From Trichomonas vaginalis G3 (lineage: Eukaryota > Parabasalia > Trichomonadida > Trichomonadidae): 64,000 bases of DNA. Below, piece after piece: positions 39,578 to 50,409 of the stretch; position 1 is the first letter of the stretch, and each line of letters opens with the position of its first letter. Below the pieces are notes generated by a model. That model saw only the letters and a list, made by a program, of their open reading frames with translations. It searched no databases and was not told the DNA's origin. A program made the translations under genes and the position numbers. The stretch is from assembly GCF_026262505.1 (NCBI RefSeq), contig NC_067208.1, forward strand, positions 4,163,962-4,227,961, given 5' to 3'.

Positions 39578-40129
39578 TATTGAAAAACACGTTCCTTGAC
39601 AAAATAAAACCAACTACAGAAATAAATGACGCAAGACTGAAACGTTGGGTAAAAGCTTTCCCATTCACAAAAGATATTATTGGTTACATGGAAAGAAACC
39701 AGAATGGCTACAAAAACATATATTTGGAAACGAGCTTATTCCATATGGACAAGCTCTGTTTGAAGAGCTTGAACCGGAAACTCAGGAAAGAGTCATGCAA
39801 ACAATAAGCGAAGACTCAAATACAAACTATGACAAAATCTTTCTAGGATATAGGTTACCTGAGGTGGGCGACCAAGGCCCAAAGGCAAAAAGGACATGGG
39901 AAATTTACAACATACTAGGTGAACATGAGGCAAAGATGCAACAACTTGAAGCAGAGGGCAAGTTACCAAAAGCGACACCAAAGAAGAGAGAAGAGTAGAA
40001 CAAAGTGAAAGTAGTGAAGAAGTAACTTCATCTAGTGAAAGTAGTGGCAATGAAGGAAAAAGAAGAGTTAAAAACTCAGTCAGGAAGAAAGTAAAGCTTG
40101 GTCCGAGTGGGTTCTATTATGATATATAA
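39571..40129 (+). pseudogene. Maverick protein broken by two frameshifts
   Basis: The reading starts at the ATG at 39571 (MLVLKNTFLDK), moves to another frame near 39690 (HGKKPEWLQKHIFGNELIPYG ... LEAEGKLPKA), and again near 39995 into an acidic/Ser-rich tail (ESSEEVTSSSES) followed by KLGPSGFYYDI and a stop at 40129. Each shift joins protein-like segments, so indels are the likely cause. Unknown function. Confidence 0.45.
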
Positions 40130-40161
40130 ATCCAACTATTCTATATTTTTACCCATATGAA

Positions 40162-41057
40162 ATGTACGCCGCTCAGAATATAACGCCAACAGTTTTGGAT
40201 GCCATGAACGGAAATGTTTCCGAATGGTATAACGAATGCGACAATGCCATTAGAAGGTCAGAAATAGTTCCTGGAACTTACGAATATACAACTGCTGTTT
40301 CTTATGGAAACGTAGGTGAGTTTGGAGAAGGTTCTTCAACAACAGTAGATATTGCTTGCGACAGGTTTCATATTATTTCTATTGACAACTCATTCTTATA
40401 CGTGGAACAAGACATTGAAATAAAACCTTCTGCCAAGTTGTCTGACAAGAAAGGTTGCAATGGAATTTTCTATGTCGGATACCAATATGCTCCAGAAGTT
40501 TTCATGGGATATAAGATATATTCTAACTCTGACTTAGTTCAAACAGTAACATGGGCAAACTATGAATGGTTCGCTTTGAGAAACTCAGTACAACCACAAG
40601 CTAGAGAACAAACAGACCAGTATGCAAATATTGAGAAAATAAGAAGACTTGACCCTAACGTTCCAGGAGTTTATGTTAACCTTTCTGGACAAACTGCAGC
40701 AGCAGTAACCAAAGTAAAACTGAAACTTAGAGTTCCTTTGTCATCTTTCCTCATCTTCAGGTTTTTAAGATACTTGCCAAACGGGGCAGGAAAAATTTCT
40801 ATCGAACTTACTCCAAGCAAAAATACCTTAGTCATTGCACCAACACAAGACCCATTCAGCATTACTGTAGCTGGAACTGGTGGAGCCAAGTTCTGTGACT
40901 TTTGCAAAGACAAAGTTGACTTAGACTTTGGTTTCTCAAACCTCACACTGAAGTAAACTATTATTTCAATGCTGCTGGAGATGCTTGGGACCCAGTTAAG
41001 TTCACATGCGAACAGTTTGAATGCAAGAGAATAGAAAGCAGACTTGCAGTCTATATG
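40162..41057 (+). CDS. Maverick major capsid protein (jelly-roll), truncated by assembly gap
   Basis: The open frame runs 40162-40956 (264 residues); after a one-base shift the sense continues (AAGDAWDPVKFTCEQ) up to the run of Ns at 41058. The beta-rich sequence with VPLSSFLIFRFLRYLPNGAG followed by KISIELTPSKNTLVIAP matches the first jelly-roll of Polinton double-jelly-roll capsid proteins, where an xPLSxF...LP...G pattern precedes a long strand. Complete capsid proteins are about twice as long, so the second jelly-roll is missing here. Known family role: forms the hexon-like capsomers of polintovirus particles. Confidence 0.7.
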
Positions 41058-41082
41058 NNNNNNNNNNNNNNNNNNNNNNNNN
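41058..41082. other. Assembly gap (25 N)
   Basis: Exactly 25 Ns interrupt the capsid gene. The true missing length is unknown and probably larger, as the second half of the capsid gene is absent. Confidence 1.
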
Positions 41083-41102
41083 CTGACTACATGCCAAACA
41101 GA

Positions 41103-41820
41103 TAACCATATCTTTAATCTTCTTCATTTTCCAATCTCTTCAGTATAAATCATATACTTTAGTTCTTTCCTTACCTTTTGGTACCGAGACTGGTATTCTT
41201 TTCCTGAATGCTTTTGTCTTTTCGCTTCAAGCTTGTTTTCCATCTCTTCACGTTCTTGTCTATGAATTTCGTCAAGAAGTCTGTAAATATACCAAGCATA
41301 ACGAGGCGAAGCCCACATGCAACAGCATTTACAAGAAGTCTATGTACATAATATCCTCTCAAACCGTTGGCAATTTTTCACGATTTTCATAGAGTTTTTG
41401 GCGAACTGGGGTTTTTTACTTACTCGCTGTTTCTTCACTGTTTTTCATAGAGTTTTGGGGATGCGGTTTTTACTTATCCTGTCTTCACGATTTTCATGAG
41501 TTTTGGCGACTGCGGTTTTTTTACTTACTCGCTGTTCTTTCACTGGTTTTTCAAGAAAAAGTATGTCTCGCTGTTGCCCTTCGCTCAAAAATGTTCTTGT
41601 GTGCTTTATTGGATATACCTAACCAGTCTGTGGTTTCTTAAGAATAATCTGGAGCAAAAAAACATGCCTGTTCAAAATACTTTGCATTTGTACATATTCG
41701 TCTTATGACCGAACGAATGAGAACGGAGGTTGTTTGTTAAACTGAAACCACACCGTATTCTTCCATTTATGCTTCAGGATATAACTGTTGTTGTGTTTTC
41801 CTGTTTGTGACATATCTGTC
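41103..41820 (-). pseudogene. Broken minus-strand Maverick gene
   Basis: Only the 3' part reads well: ~41124-41318, helical and charged (YIYRLLDEIHRQEREEMENKL; YQSRYQKVRKELKYMIY). Upstream, 41290-41560, the sequence shows repeated TTTTCATAGAGTTTTGG pieces with many one-base length changes, as in low-quality consensus. The start would lie near 41815, within the conserved gene-boundary element. The same 3' region is partly duplicated near 42680-42760. Not recognised. Confidence 0.35.
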
Positions 41821-41875
41821 TTTCACAATACAAATAAAAAAAATATTTTATAAAAACTAACTTTTATTTTCTGAC
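41806..41875 (-). promoter_or_regulatory. Maverick gene-boundary element, copy 1
   Basis: Shared pattern (plus strand): TTTG-ACATATCTGT, then a (A/T)AATAAAAAAAATA run, then ACTAACTTT. It recurs at 42545-42620 and 43929-44006. It sits where one minus-strand gene should start and the next should end. Confidence 0.5.
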
Positions 41876-41889
41876 TTTCACAAAAGAAC

Positions 41890-42560
41890 AAAAAATAAAC
41901 GCCTTTAACAGTATTTTTACAAGCAACTTCTCAAATAATTTTATAAGCTTTATCTATCTCATCTACTTTCAAACGTTTCTTTACTTTTATGGGAGCACCA
42001 GTAACATTTTCTCAAACTTTCAAGTAGTTCTGTTTCTGCAGCCCTCATATCATTAGCAAAACTACAACCTTTGACTCTAACTGACTGTACTGTCCATATC
42101 TTTGAGTTAATTATATGTCTTCCTATCTGTAATATCTCTTTGTATTGAAGTCCTTCGGTTTCTGAACGATGTAAAGTAAGCCTTCACTGCAACGTTCCGT
42201 ATCGAATGAACCATAATGGTTATGAAAGTTCATATCCACAAAACTGGTTCCTAATCCATAACAGAAACTATTTGGTATAAGACTTTTGTCAATGAGTAAT
42301 ATGTGCTGTAGAGTTCCAAGAATCTCTACACCGATATCATAAGCCTCAGGATTTCTTGTCAAAATTTTCTGAGTAGAAGCAATTCTACACCCAGTCCTTT
42401 GAGTTTTTCTTTCCAGATTGGAGAATAATGTTCTGACAAAGAATATTTTGTTGTTTTCTTGAGTATTTCGTTTAAATCACCTATTCTAAGTCCACTTGTT
42501 TGGTGTCATTGTCTAGAGTCTTTCTAACTGTTTTCAAACTCATATGTTTGACATACTGTT
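41890..42560 (-). pseudogene. Broken minus-strand Maverick gene
   Basis: The best fragment is 42123-42362 (YDIGVEILGTLQHILLIDK ... YGLGTSFVDMNFHNHYG ... CSEGLLYIVQKPKDF). Before it a shifted frame gives a helical N-terminal part (YSLSEHYSPIWKEKLKGLG). This looks like a real globular protein with a His/Asp-containing motif, possibly an enzyme, but I cannot assign a family. The start would lie at the boundary element 42545-42620. Confidence 0.4.
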
Positions 42561-42620
42561 CTTTACATACAAAATAAAAAAAATAAATAAAATAAAATAT
42601 AAAACTTAACTTTATTTTTT
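42545..42620 (-). promoter_or_regulatory. Maverick gene-boundary element, copy 2
   Basis: It has the same order of blocks as copies 1 and 3. TTTGACATA, TTCTTTACATA and AAAATAAAAAAAATAAAT are nearly identical to copy 3. Confidence 0.5.
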
Positions 42621-42621
42621 C

Positions 42622-43928
42622 TTATCTTATGAATTCATGGATTTTGTTGCTGAATTCAATAAAAATAATGTTTAGGGTGAAGTCCACATTGCAAGAAGCA
42701 TTTACAAAAAAGTCTATGTGAATTAAATTATCCTTTTCACAAACCAGGAGGCGAAATTCTTGCGATTTTTCGTTACGGTAATCTCTTCTCTCGGTTTTCC
42801 GAAGGGGAGCAATCTTATTAAAATTCAAAATTGAAAATTTGGCGTCAATTTTTCAGCAAAAATAATGTTTCACGTGGAAGGTGAGGATTTTCACGCTGTT
42901 TTTTCAACCTAATTTTTCACCCCAGTTATTTTATAAGCGTTTTACACATGAATTTGGTACGATTGTATATTTGAAAATCCTAGAACAGTTTTGTAGCTTC
43001 GTATTTCATTCTTTTAGTACATCGAATGTTTTAAACGATACGAAAGGTTTCTTCTTATGACAGTCTTTTGACGTCAGATAGAAGGGAAATCGTCAGCAGT
43101 TGGATAGTTTTGTTCAGAAATTCTAACATGTTCATTTTATCTTCTATCTCGCGCTTCTCATGCTTCTTTTCTTTAAATCTGCATAGGTCGTTTCGCATTC
43201 TTTCTATCTCTTTGACGGAGTAAGTATAATTCTTCTTATTGGTCCGTTACATTTAGAACATTGGGGTTCATTTTTTGTCGTTATATTCTGAAACCTTATC
43301 CTGCTAAAACTAACAATGGCGTCAAATGTTTTTGTTAAAATCTGAAGCATGTTGGCTTTTATCTGTTTCATTTCCATACCTTTAACCTCTATTCTATCTT
43401 TAATCTCTTATCTGCCCATAGCAACATTTTGCAGCTAATGAAATACAACGTTGTCGTATACTCTAAACCTCCCGCAGATTTATGATATGTCAGAGATGTC
43501 TTATATCTACCAGATGTCCAGCAATCTTTGTCCATAACTTTATGGTTGCAAGTGGAAACCAAGGAATTCATACATTAACCTTTCGTATGAACTTCTGTTT
43601 AATTTCTACTGAGTTCGTTGCTTTGACTTCAATTCTCATCGAATTCAGGAATAGTTGAGCTTTTTGTTGTTGGATTTCCATGCAATTTGGGTAAAGTGGT
43701 CAATAATGTCCTGCTTTCATAATGTTACTGTTCAATTTGTTTATCTTTCGCCAGACTACATTTCTAATTACTTGTTAAAAGTTCTTTCGCTTTATCTCTG
43801 GATTTTCTGTTTCAAAAGTATATGAAGAAGAATGAGAGCTTTTCATTTCTACTAACATTATGATGTTTGTGATTCAATGACTACGAGAGTTTTGGTGCTG
43901 TAGTTGTTTGAATTGTTGTTGTGCCGAT
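42622..43928 (-). pseudogene. Decayed minus-strand Maverick coding region
   Basis: Short frames (42622-42828, 43389-43571) with many stops between. Around 42680-42760 it repeats the 3' region of the gene at 41103-41820 (CATTTACAAxAAGTCTATGT), so this is a duplicated and diverged gene pair. No family could be recognised. Confidence 0.3.
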
Positions 43929-44006
43929 CATGTTTGACATATCTGTTCTTACATAACAAAATAAAAAAAATAAATAAAAATAAAACTAACTTTAATTTTT
44001 TCCTAT
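43929..44006 (-). promoter_or_regulatory. Maverick gene-boundary element, copy 3
   Basis: TTTGACATATCTGTTCTTACATAACA is followed by AAAATAAAAAAAATAAAT and AAAACTAACTTT. A second shared block (CAAGAGGGTGAAAAAA) follows at ~44030 and recurs at ~44450. Confidence 0.5.
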
Positions 44007-44552
44007 CTTAAGGAAATTCATGAAAATTTCAAGAGGGTGAAAAAAGAGGTGAAATCTCACCTTCTCACCTTAAATTATATTTTTGCCATGAATTCAAGCA
44101 ACAAAATGAACGAAGTTAGGATGTATGTAAATACATTTGAATTCGATTCATAACACACCTTAGGTAAGCCATAAAATTCATTTGTTTTGAGGTTCGAGAC
44201 CACTTTTGCTCCACGCTTTCTTTCAACCAAAACTCAAGAATTTCCTGCCTAGATTTTGTATAAAAAGCAACCGTCTGAACATTTCAGACTGTTGCTATAT
44301 TCTTTGCAAAAATGCCTTATAATACGTCTTCCCAGGACTTATTTTCCAACCAACTTTTCTAAAAGGTCTTTCCTAAACTGACTGACCTGGACTGACTGAC
44401 GGCAACAAAGTGCTAACGAAAACATTCAATATATTAAAATTCTGAAAATTACAAGAGGGTGAAAAAAACAGGTGAAAAAGAGGCTGAATCTCAACCTCTT
44501 CCACCAGATTTATTTTTTTGGTCCGGAACAACTATTCTCTCAATTGGAGCTG
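44007..44552. other. Maverick non-coding stretch
   Basis: No protein-like frame. It contains a repeated AAGAGGGTGAAAAAA ... GGTGAA block (~44030 and ~44450). Confidence 0.35.
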
Positions 44553-44577
44553 TTAGCATACTCTTTTGCGTAAGCGG

Positions 44578-44883
44578 TTAGACCTTTCTTCGCAGTCTCT
44601 GGTCTTCTCTTGGACATGAGATTGGAATTGCCTGGGGTGGAGCTTGCTGGTGAGCCTTGCTGGAACAACCAAGGTTGGGGCAGTAAGGCATAGGCTGAGG
44701 AGGTAGGTTCGGAAGCCTTGTGTGGTGGGTAGTAACCTTGAGGTTGGAAAATTGGTAGTAATTTCGAGGTCCTTGTTGGAACTGAGAGACTTGTATGTCG
44801 GTTCCTTTAGTTCCTCTGGTTTGTGGGAATGGACTCGGTTCTGGTGGAACGTCCGGACATTCGTTTGTGTCCTGTCGGACCAC
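44578..44883 (-). CDS. Maverick Pro/Gln-rich protein fragment
   Basis: This 101-codon minus-strand frame is rich in Pro, Gln, Thr and Arg (FPQTRGTKGTDIQVSQFQQG; LPNLPPQPMPYCPN). An overlapping frame is less protein-like. It may be the end of a virion or fibre-shaft gene whose upstream part is lost in the 21-bp repeats; assignment is weak. Confidence 0.3.
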   Translation of the reverse strand: MVRQDTNECPDVPPEPSPFPQTRGTKGTDIQVSQFQQGPRNYYQFSNLKVTTHHTRLPNLPPQPMPYCPNLGCSSKAHQQAPPQAIPISCPREDQRLRRKV

Positions 44884-44899
44884 AACGTAATAAAAGTCT

Positions 44900-45335
44900 C
44901 TTGCTACTTAGACAGTAACTTTTTACTGGCAGTAGCAGTTACTTTTACTGCACAGTAGCAGTACTTTTTTCTGACAGTTAGGCAGTACTTTTTCATGACA
45001 GTAGCAGTACTTTTTACTGACAGTAGCACGTTACTTTTACTAGACAGTAGCAGTACTTTTTCTGACAGTAGCAGTACTTTTACTGACAGTAGCAGTACTT
45101 TTTCTGAACAGTCAGCAGTACTTTACTGACATACAGTACTTTTATGACCAGTAGCAGTAATTTTTTCTGACAGTAGCAGTACTTTTACTGACAGTAGCAG
45201 TACTTTTCTTGACAGTAGCAGTACTTTATCGTCGAAAAACCCTCTCAAATTTCCTTTTACTGACAGTAGCAGTTGTTTACTGCTCCTAGCAGTACTTTAC
45301 TGACAGTAGCAGTAAACGTTTTTCTGACAGTAGCA
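44900..45335. repeat. Imperfect ~21-bp tandem repeats
   Basis: About 18-20 copies of a unit like CAGTAGCAGTACTTTTACTGA, with frequent 1-2-base insertions and losses. On the plus strand a perfect unit would encode the heptad TDSSSTF, but no frame stays open. The region may be noisy sequence. Confidence 0.8.
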
Positions 45336-48300
45336 ATGGTCGAGTCGAAACCTACCGACGAGGCAATTTACCTAATTGAAATTAACGAGCTTGAAAGACT
45401 TCCTCAGGAGATGTAAAAGGCAAGGCTTGTTAACGGTTGGATAACGGGAAGGGCTGCCTTTGAATTCCGAGACTTCGACTGGAATTCCAATTCAAATACC
45501 AGACGGGACAGCCTACCGACGACATAAAGGAGATGAAGAAAGAAGCTCTTCTCAAGTTCTTTGCAAAGCGCCCATGGATACAACTTCCAAACAGAGAGAA
45601 TTCCAATTCCACGAATTATACAAATTCTCAGAAGCACTGTTCCACTTTCTGGTGCAACCATTCTTACAGAACCCTTGAGCAGAATTTCCAAATCTCAGCT
45701 TCAGATAAATATCTCAATTTTAACTCACTTTTTTTATGTTTTTTGTGAAAGTGTTCAAAAAAAATGTTTTCCATGAGTGTTTCTACGATTGTCTAGAAAA
45801 AGGTTATTTTCTAATATCTTCCACATTCAATACTTTGTTCCACTTTTCCGTACGTATATATGAAAGACAATTCGAAGAGAAAGTCATAGTACATGGAAAA
45901 TAATATGGTTGCCATTGCCTAACAAGACACAATAAGTTAAGAGCGGAATGTGAAACAAACTTGAAAGTCAGAGAAACTGTTACTCAGATGGTTCGTAGAA
46001 TTTAGAAGGCAAAGTCATAAAATCTTACCAATTACATAGAAAACTATTGTTGCTTGAAACTAAACTTGCATGACTACATAACATTGAAGGTGGTCAAACT
46101 ATGTTTCTATTCAACAAGATCCATCAAACTTGGCTGGCTGAGAAGTTATAAATTATAAATGGACATTTGGTGGTAAGGTTCGTTACTGGTTTTAGGTAAA
46201 CCGAAGAAATTGGCCCAAGAACGTTTGTTACTTCCCAAAATTAAAAACTCTGTTATCTCTTGGTAGGGTTTAATTCAATCTTTTGAAATTGAAACGGTGG
46301 GAGTTCCATCGTTGTCATATTCTAGTTCAGATAGATGTTTCCATTTAGTTAAAGAGTCGTATTTTTCTTAAATTCCCATATAATATTTGTTCTTGAGTTT
46401 GAAAGTCATTTAGAGTTTTCTCAAGACTTTCGTCTGAACGAACTTGTAAAGATTCTCGATTTCGTCAAATATTGTCTATTGACCATCAGAACCTTTATAT
46501 TACTGCCATGAAATTATTACTTGCGAAACATTAAATGCGTTAGTTCTATTTGAAAACAAAACTCTTCTAAAATTCCTATTGCCTCTTGCATCTTGAAGGA
46601 CTTTGAAAGCCACGAATTGGATAGTCAAACCTTATGCTCGGATGAAATTTCTTCATTCTGAAAATAGTGCCTACCAGCATTTGTAAAAATATAGTCTAAA
46701 CGGTTTTGTATCTGCTAACTTTTGTTCTTTGTTTTTCAACCTGATAGCATGTTAATATATGTAAAAATTTTGTTTTAAAATATGGTATTGCCATTTCATT
46801 ATTATCTCATCTGAACAAAAGTCCAAGTCTTTCACCAAAAACTACGAGTCACGCCCGAAACAAACTCGCGTACATATTCCACAATAAGATCTATTCTCTT
46901 CAATTTCATTGCAATGCATGTCTTAATTACACTACACTGATGCCGTCTTCAAAGTAATGCCCAAATTTTACGCTTTGGATGAGGGACATGAACTCTCGGT
47001 GAAAATTTTGTCCAATTTGAAATTGACCCATCTTTTCACCAACCATTCCCATTATCAATGAGTTTGTTGTATCCTTCTTCGTTCGTCATGAGTGCGTCCA
47101 ATGTTTACTCAGTAAACCTTCTCACTCTTTGGATTTGACTTCGGAGAAGGAATTGTTGTTAGTTGTCAAGGGACTTGGCCGTTTGCGAACTGAGGACAGA
47201 CCAATTTCGGACAATAGGCTTTAATGTGCGTTACTAAGGGCCACTTGACCTTGAGTGAATTCCGTACTCAAAACAAAGGAGAATAACCTTTCGAACAAAG
47301 TTGTCGAACCCTTTCTCATAATGTTACTCTTCATCTCTTGAGGTTTCTTAATGGAATATCGCCCATGTCGAATTCATAAGCAATTCTAGAGTGTCATTGC
47401 ACAGGTTTGCGGGTTTTGAAGGCTTTCCTTAATATCATACAGTTGTTGTGTATGACTTTTCCAACTGTATGTTCCTTCCGGGAACTCACCATTCTTCGTT
47501 TGGAATTCGCAGTCGGGAATATGAATTGGACAAACCTTGCATGTTATGCCAGCGTTTAAGGTCGACATAGTATGATACTTTTATCTGAGTCGGAACTGTC
47601 GGCAACCAATTGGTCCAAGTTTGTGGAAGATTCAAGTAGTCTCTTTATCTTTCTCGAGAAACTTCATCCTGTTATTCATAAACATCGATCGAAGAACCTG
47701 ATTTCATATCTAAAACCTTTCTGACCTAACCTCAGATGCTCGTCCAATACAATTTGACGTCAATTGGATGTCTCAATGGTAAGTTTGTTTTATAGCATCT
47801 TGAAGGTTCTTTGCATACACTTTCATTGGAATTCTTTCTGTTTCAGGTTGGTATCCGAAACATACCAACCCCTTGTGGAACGGGCTGTGTACTTCTTTTG
47901 TTCTGAACTTTGTCTTGAGGAACAACTTTTTGAGATCTTGCTAACAATGTATAAAGTTTGGGTTTCTCGTCTTATTGGTAAAAAAGTTCTGTCAGCTTGT
48001 CATTCTGGAATTTGGTTCCAACAAAACCTTTCTCGAAAAGGAATGTTTACGGCTCTGACAATGTTGCACTTAGCTTTTAACCAAAGAATGGGTTTGTTAA
48101 GACTTTCGTTCAAAACTGAAGGGGTGTTGTGACAATTACAATGCTTCAACCATTGTAAGTCTTTAGTTCAACAACATTAGTCGTCACTGTGAAGAACCTT
48201 AGCTGTAGGTATGTTGACTCGGATATTGACCATTTGCCACACGGTTGCAATTTTTGCCAATTGGACCTCTGAGAATTACCTTGGTCTTCACATTGACTCA

Positions 48301-49190
48301 AGATACTTCATTTCTAATCTGAACAAGACGCAGATGCCTGAGACATGTAGAATGCAAGGTTCATTGACAATTGTTTCAATTGAATGTAAAATTCCATTTA
48401 CCCCTTGTCAAAGTCAATGTAGTACCTTATTTATGAAGGGGAAGTATCCAGCATGTTGTCTTGACTGCTTGAGGTTAGGTTTGGTACCATTCGAACTTGA
48501 CACTTGCAATTCCCTGCAATTTGCATTCAAATGTCTGAGGTCGGAGTCAAACCATTTTGTTCTCTCTTTGTAGTTCTTGGAAAGCGTCAAGAAGGTTTTG
48601 CGGCTGATTTGTTCATTGCCATGTGCATAGATAAATGTGCCCATCCAAATTCTGTTTATGGTAATCTGAGGATTTGTGTCCTTTCTCTATTTCCGTTCTT
48701 GAATTGCCAGCCAAGTACTCCATTGAAGCCTTTTTGTTCTTTCCTTCGTCAAAGTTTACTGTAAAGGTTCGACCAGATGTAATTTGACTTCTAACTTCAC
48801 GATACTTTTCATTATGCATATCTTGTTCTTTCCATGGAAGCATGTGCGTCTTCACCTTTTCCTTTTTTCCTTCTCAAAGGATTGCAATTGTTCGTCATGT
48901 TTCCAGTAGAATCTGGCAAAGCCGTCGTGTCCTTCAAACTTGAGGTTCACTAACATCGAAAGGCATGTCCATAAGAGTGTTCTTATTCTAACCTCTCTAG
49001 TTCTGTTTGGATAATTTGCACGTGCTGTTTCCAAAAATCCATTTCGTTAGCGAAGACCAGACAATTTGTCATAGACTTTTATGGGTCTTCCCTTCCTATA
49101 TTTAAAAATTCTCTTCGGAAAACTCTCCAACCATATCTTTGTAACTCTGCTTTTATTTCTTAGCAGACTTTCTATCCATTCTATATGGGG
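45336..49190. pseudogene. Decayed or badly sequenced Maverick core, no family recognised
   Basis: Only short frames with many stops on both strands. Protein-like pieces: plus strand from 45336 (VESKPTDEAIYLIEINELER) and 45533-45600 (KKEALLKFFAKRPWIQLP); minus strand at 47386-47568 (CPIHIPDCEFQTKNGEFPEG), 48414-48644 and 48613-49034. The size would fit the family's DNA polymerase, but I could not find its motifs. GC content is higher than in host DNA. Confidence 0.4.
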
Positions 49191-49224
49191 GCATTTTTAT
49201 AAAAAATAAAAAAAATATTTTTCT

Positions 49225-49449
49225 TTACTTTACATAACCGCCTGCTGCCATAAGTCTTTGACGCCAACCCATACCAGCTAATGAAGGTTGACTTGGTTTA
49301 GTTTCCAAACTAAAACTTTGGTTTTGGTTATCTTCAGTTTTTGGTTTTCTTCTTCTATCGGTTTTTTCGTTACTTTTCGGTTCCTCTGACTTTACTTCAC
49401 TTGCAGGAACAGTTGTGTCGTCAACATCTTCATAAATATCATATGCCAT
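49225..49449 (-). CDS. Maverick small protein
   Basis: The protein has 74 residues: an acidic start (MAYDIYEDVDD), a Lys/Glu/Pro-rich disordered middle and a conserved-looking end GMGWRQRLMAAGGYVK. It overlaps the next frame upstream by ATATG-type contact (49439-49449). Possibly a small virion protein; unproven. Confidence 0.5.
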   Translation of the reverse strand: MAYDIYEDVDDTTVPASEVKSEEPKSNEKTDRRRKPKTEDNQNQSFSLETKPSQPSLAGMGWRQRLMAAGGYVK

Positions 49450-49699
49450 TTGTTTTTGTTTTCCTTTTCAACTTTTTGTGTTTGTTGTAAAGTTTAGAAT
49501 ATTTCGACTCTAAGTCAATGAGATGTTCTATAATGAACTGTTGGTCAGTGAAGTAAACTTTTCCATCTGTTGTCTCGAAAGCTCCTTCAGACTTCAATAT
49601 TTTATTTGTGAGAGTCTGTTTCTTTTTTTGAGATACTAGTCGTTCCATTTCTATGAAAAGTGACTTTATAGTTAGGGTTTGTATTTCCAGACCTGGCAC
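49439..49699 (-). CDS. Maverick coiled-coil protein fragment
   Basis: An 86-codon frame ending in a helical, Lys-rich coil (IDLESKYSKLYNKHKKLKRK). The reading upstream (49700-49830) continues in other frames with VKELTDEEKNSIIESARSG, so the true protein was longer. Unknown function. Confidence 0.4.
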   Translation of the reverse strand: MPGLEIQTLTIKSLFIEMERLVSQKKKQTLTNKILKSEGAFETTDGKVYFTDQQFIIEHLIDLESKYSKLYNKHKKLKRKTKTNGI

Positions 49700-49993
49700 T
49701 TTCTATTATTGAATTTTTCTCTTCATCTGTAAGTTCTTTGACGGGTTTTGACAATGGTTCTGAACTTTTTTGTTTGTGGTGTCAAAATCTACCGTTTCAA
49801 CTTCTTCGGTCATTTCATCTCAGTAAAAAAATTTAGTTTGTTTGTTTTCAAACTGGTTGTTAGGTTTTTTAAGTCGGTCTAAAACTTCCTGAGGTATAGG
49901 AAGAACTTTACAAACACGTGTGTGTAACTGCTGGAAGCCGACAAATCCATCTTGAACTCATTTGTCTCAATGCTGTATTTGTTTCATTTCATC

Positions 49994-50406
49994 TCAGTAA
50001 AAAATTTTACATTCCCCAGTTTTGAGGTGGTTGCGGTTGGTTATGGGTTTACCCAGTGCATGGTTATATCCTCTGTTAAAGAATCTTTCACCTTGGTCCA
50101 TATTAGTGTCCTGCTTGGTTATAGTAGTCATTTGCTTTGTTAATAGTTTCCTGCTTGTCTTCCTACATTGTCCATCCATCCTTGAAACTTTTCCTCTTGT
50201 TTCAGGATTTGGAATAAGATTTGTTGCATCTCGTGCTACATCCCAACCTTTCTGTACAGTTTGTATAATAGGTTGTGCTTTCTCTTTAAGTATACCTAAT
50301 GTACTCAAAATCTTCCTTCCAACTCCAAATACACCTCTGGCTATTGTTCCCACTGCGGGTAAAAATCTAGATGCGGACTCCTTGCTAATGCGCCAAATAA
50401 ACCCAT
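49994..50406 (-). pseudogene. Maverick MG-starting amphipathic protein, frameshifted
   Basis: The start at 50406 gives MGLFGALARS; after a one-base shift the chain continues FLPAVGTIARGVFGVGRK, then a helical part to ~50150. The Gly at position 2, short hydrophobic/Gly-rich start and following basic residues resemble small virion proteins that act on membranes. The 53955-54239 gene on the same strand has the same layout. Family not established. Confidence 0.45.
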
Positions 50407-50409
50407 TTC

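Noticed and set aside
42123..42362. Assigning the fragment to the Maverick adenovirus-type protease
   Set aside because: His and Cys are present but the spacing and surrounding motifs of that protease are not recognisable.
45336..49190. Protein-primed DNA polymerase B of the Maverick
   Set aside because: Size and place fit, but I could not find the SLYP, NSxYG or DTDS motifs in any frame, so it is not called.
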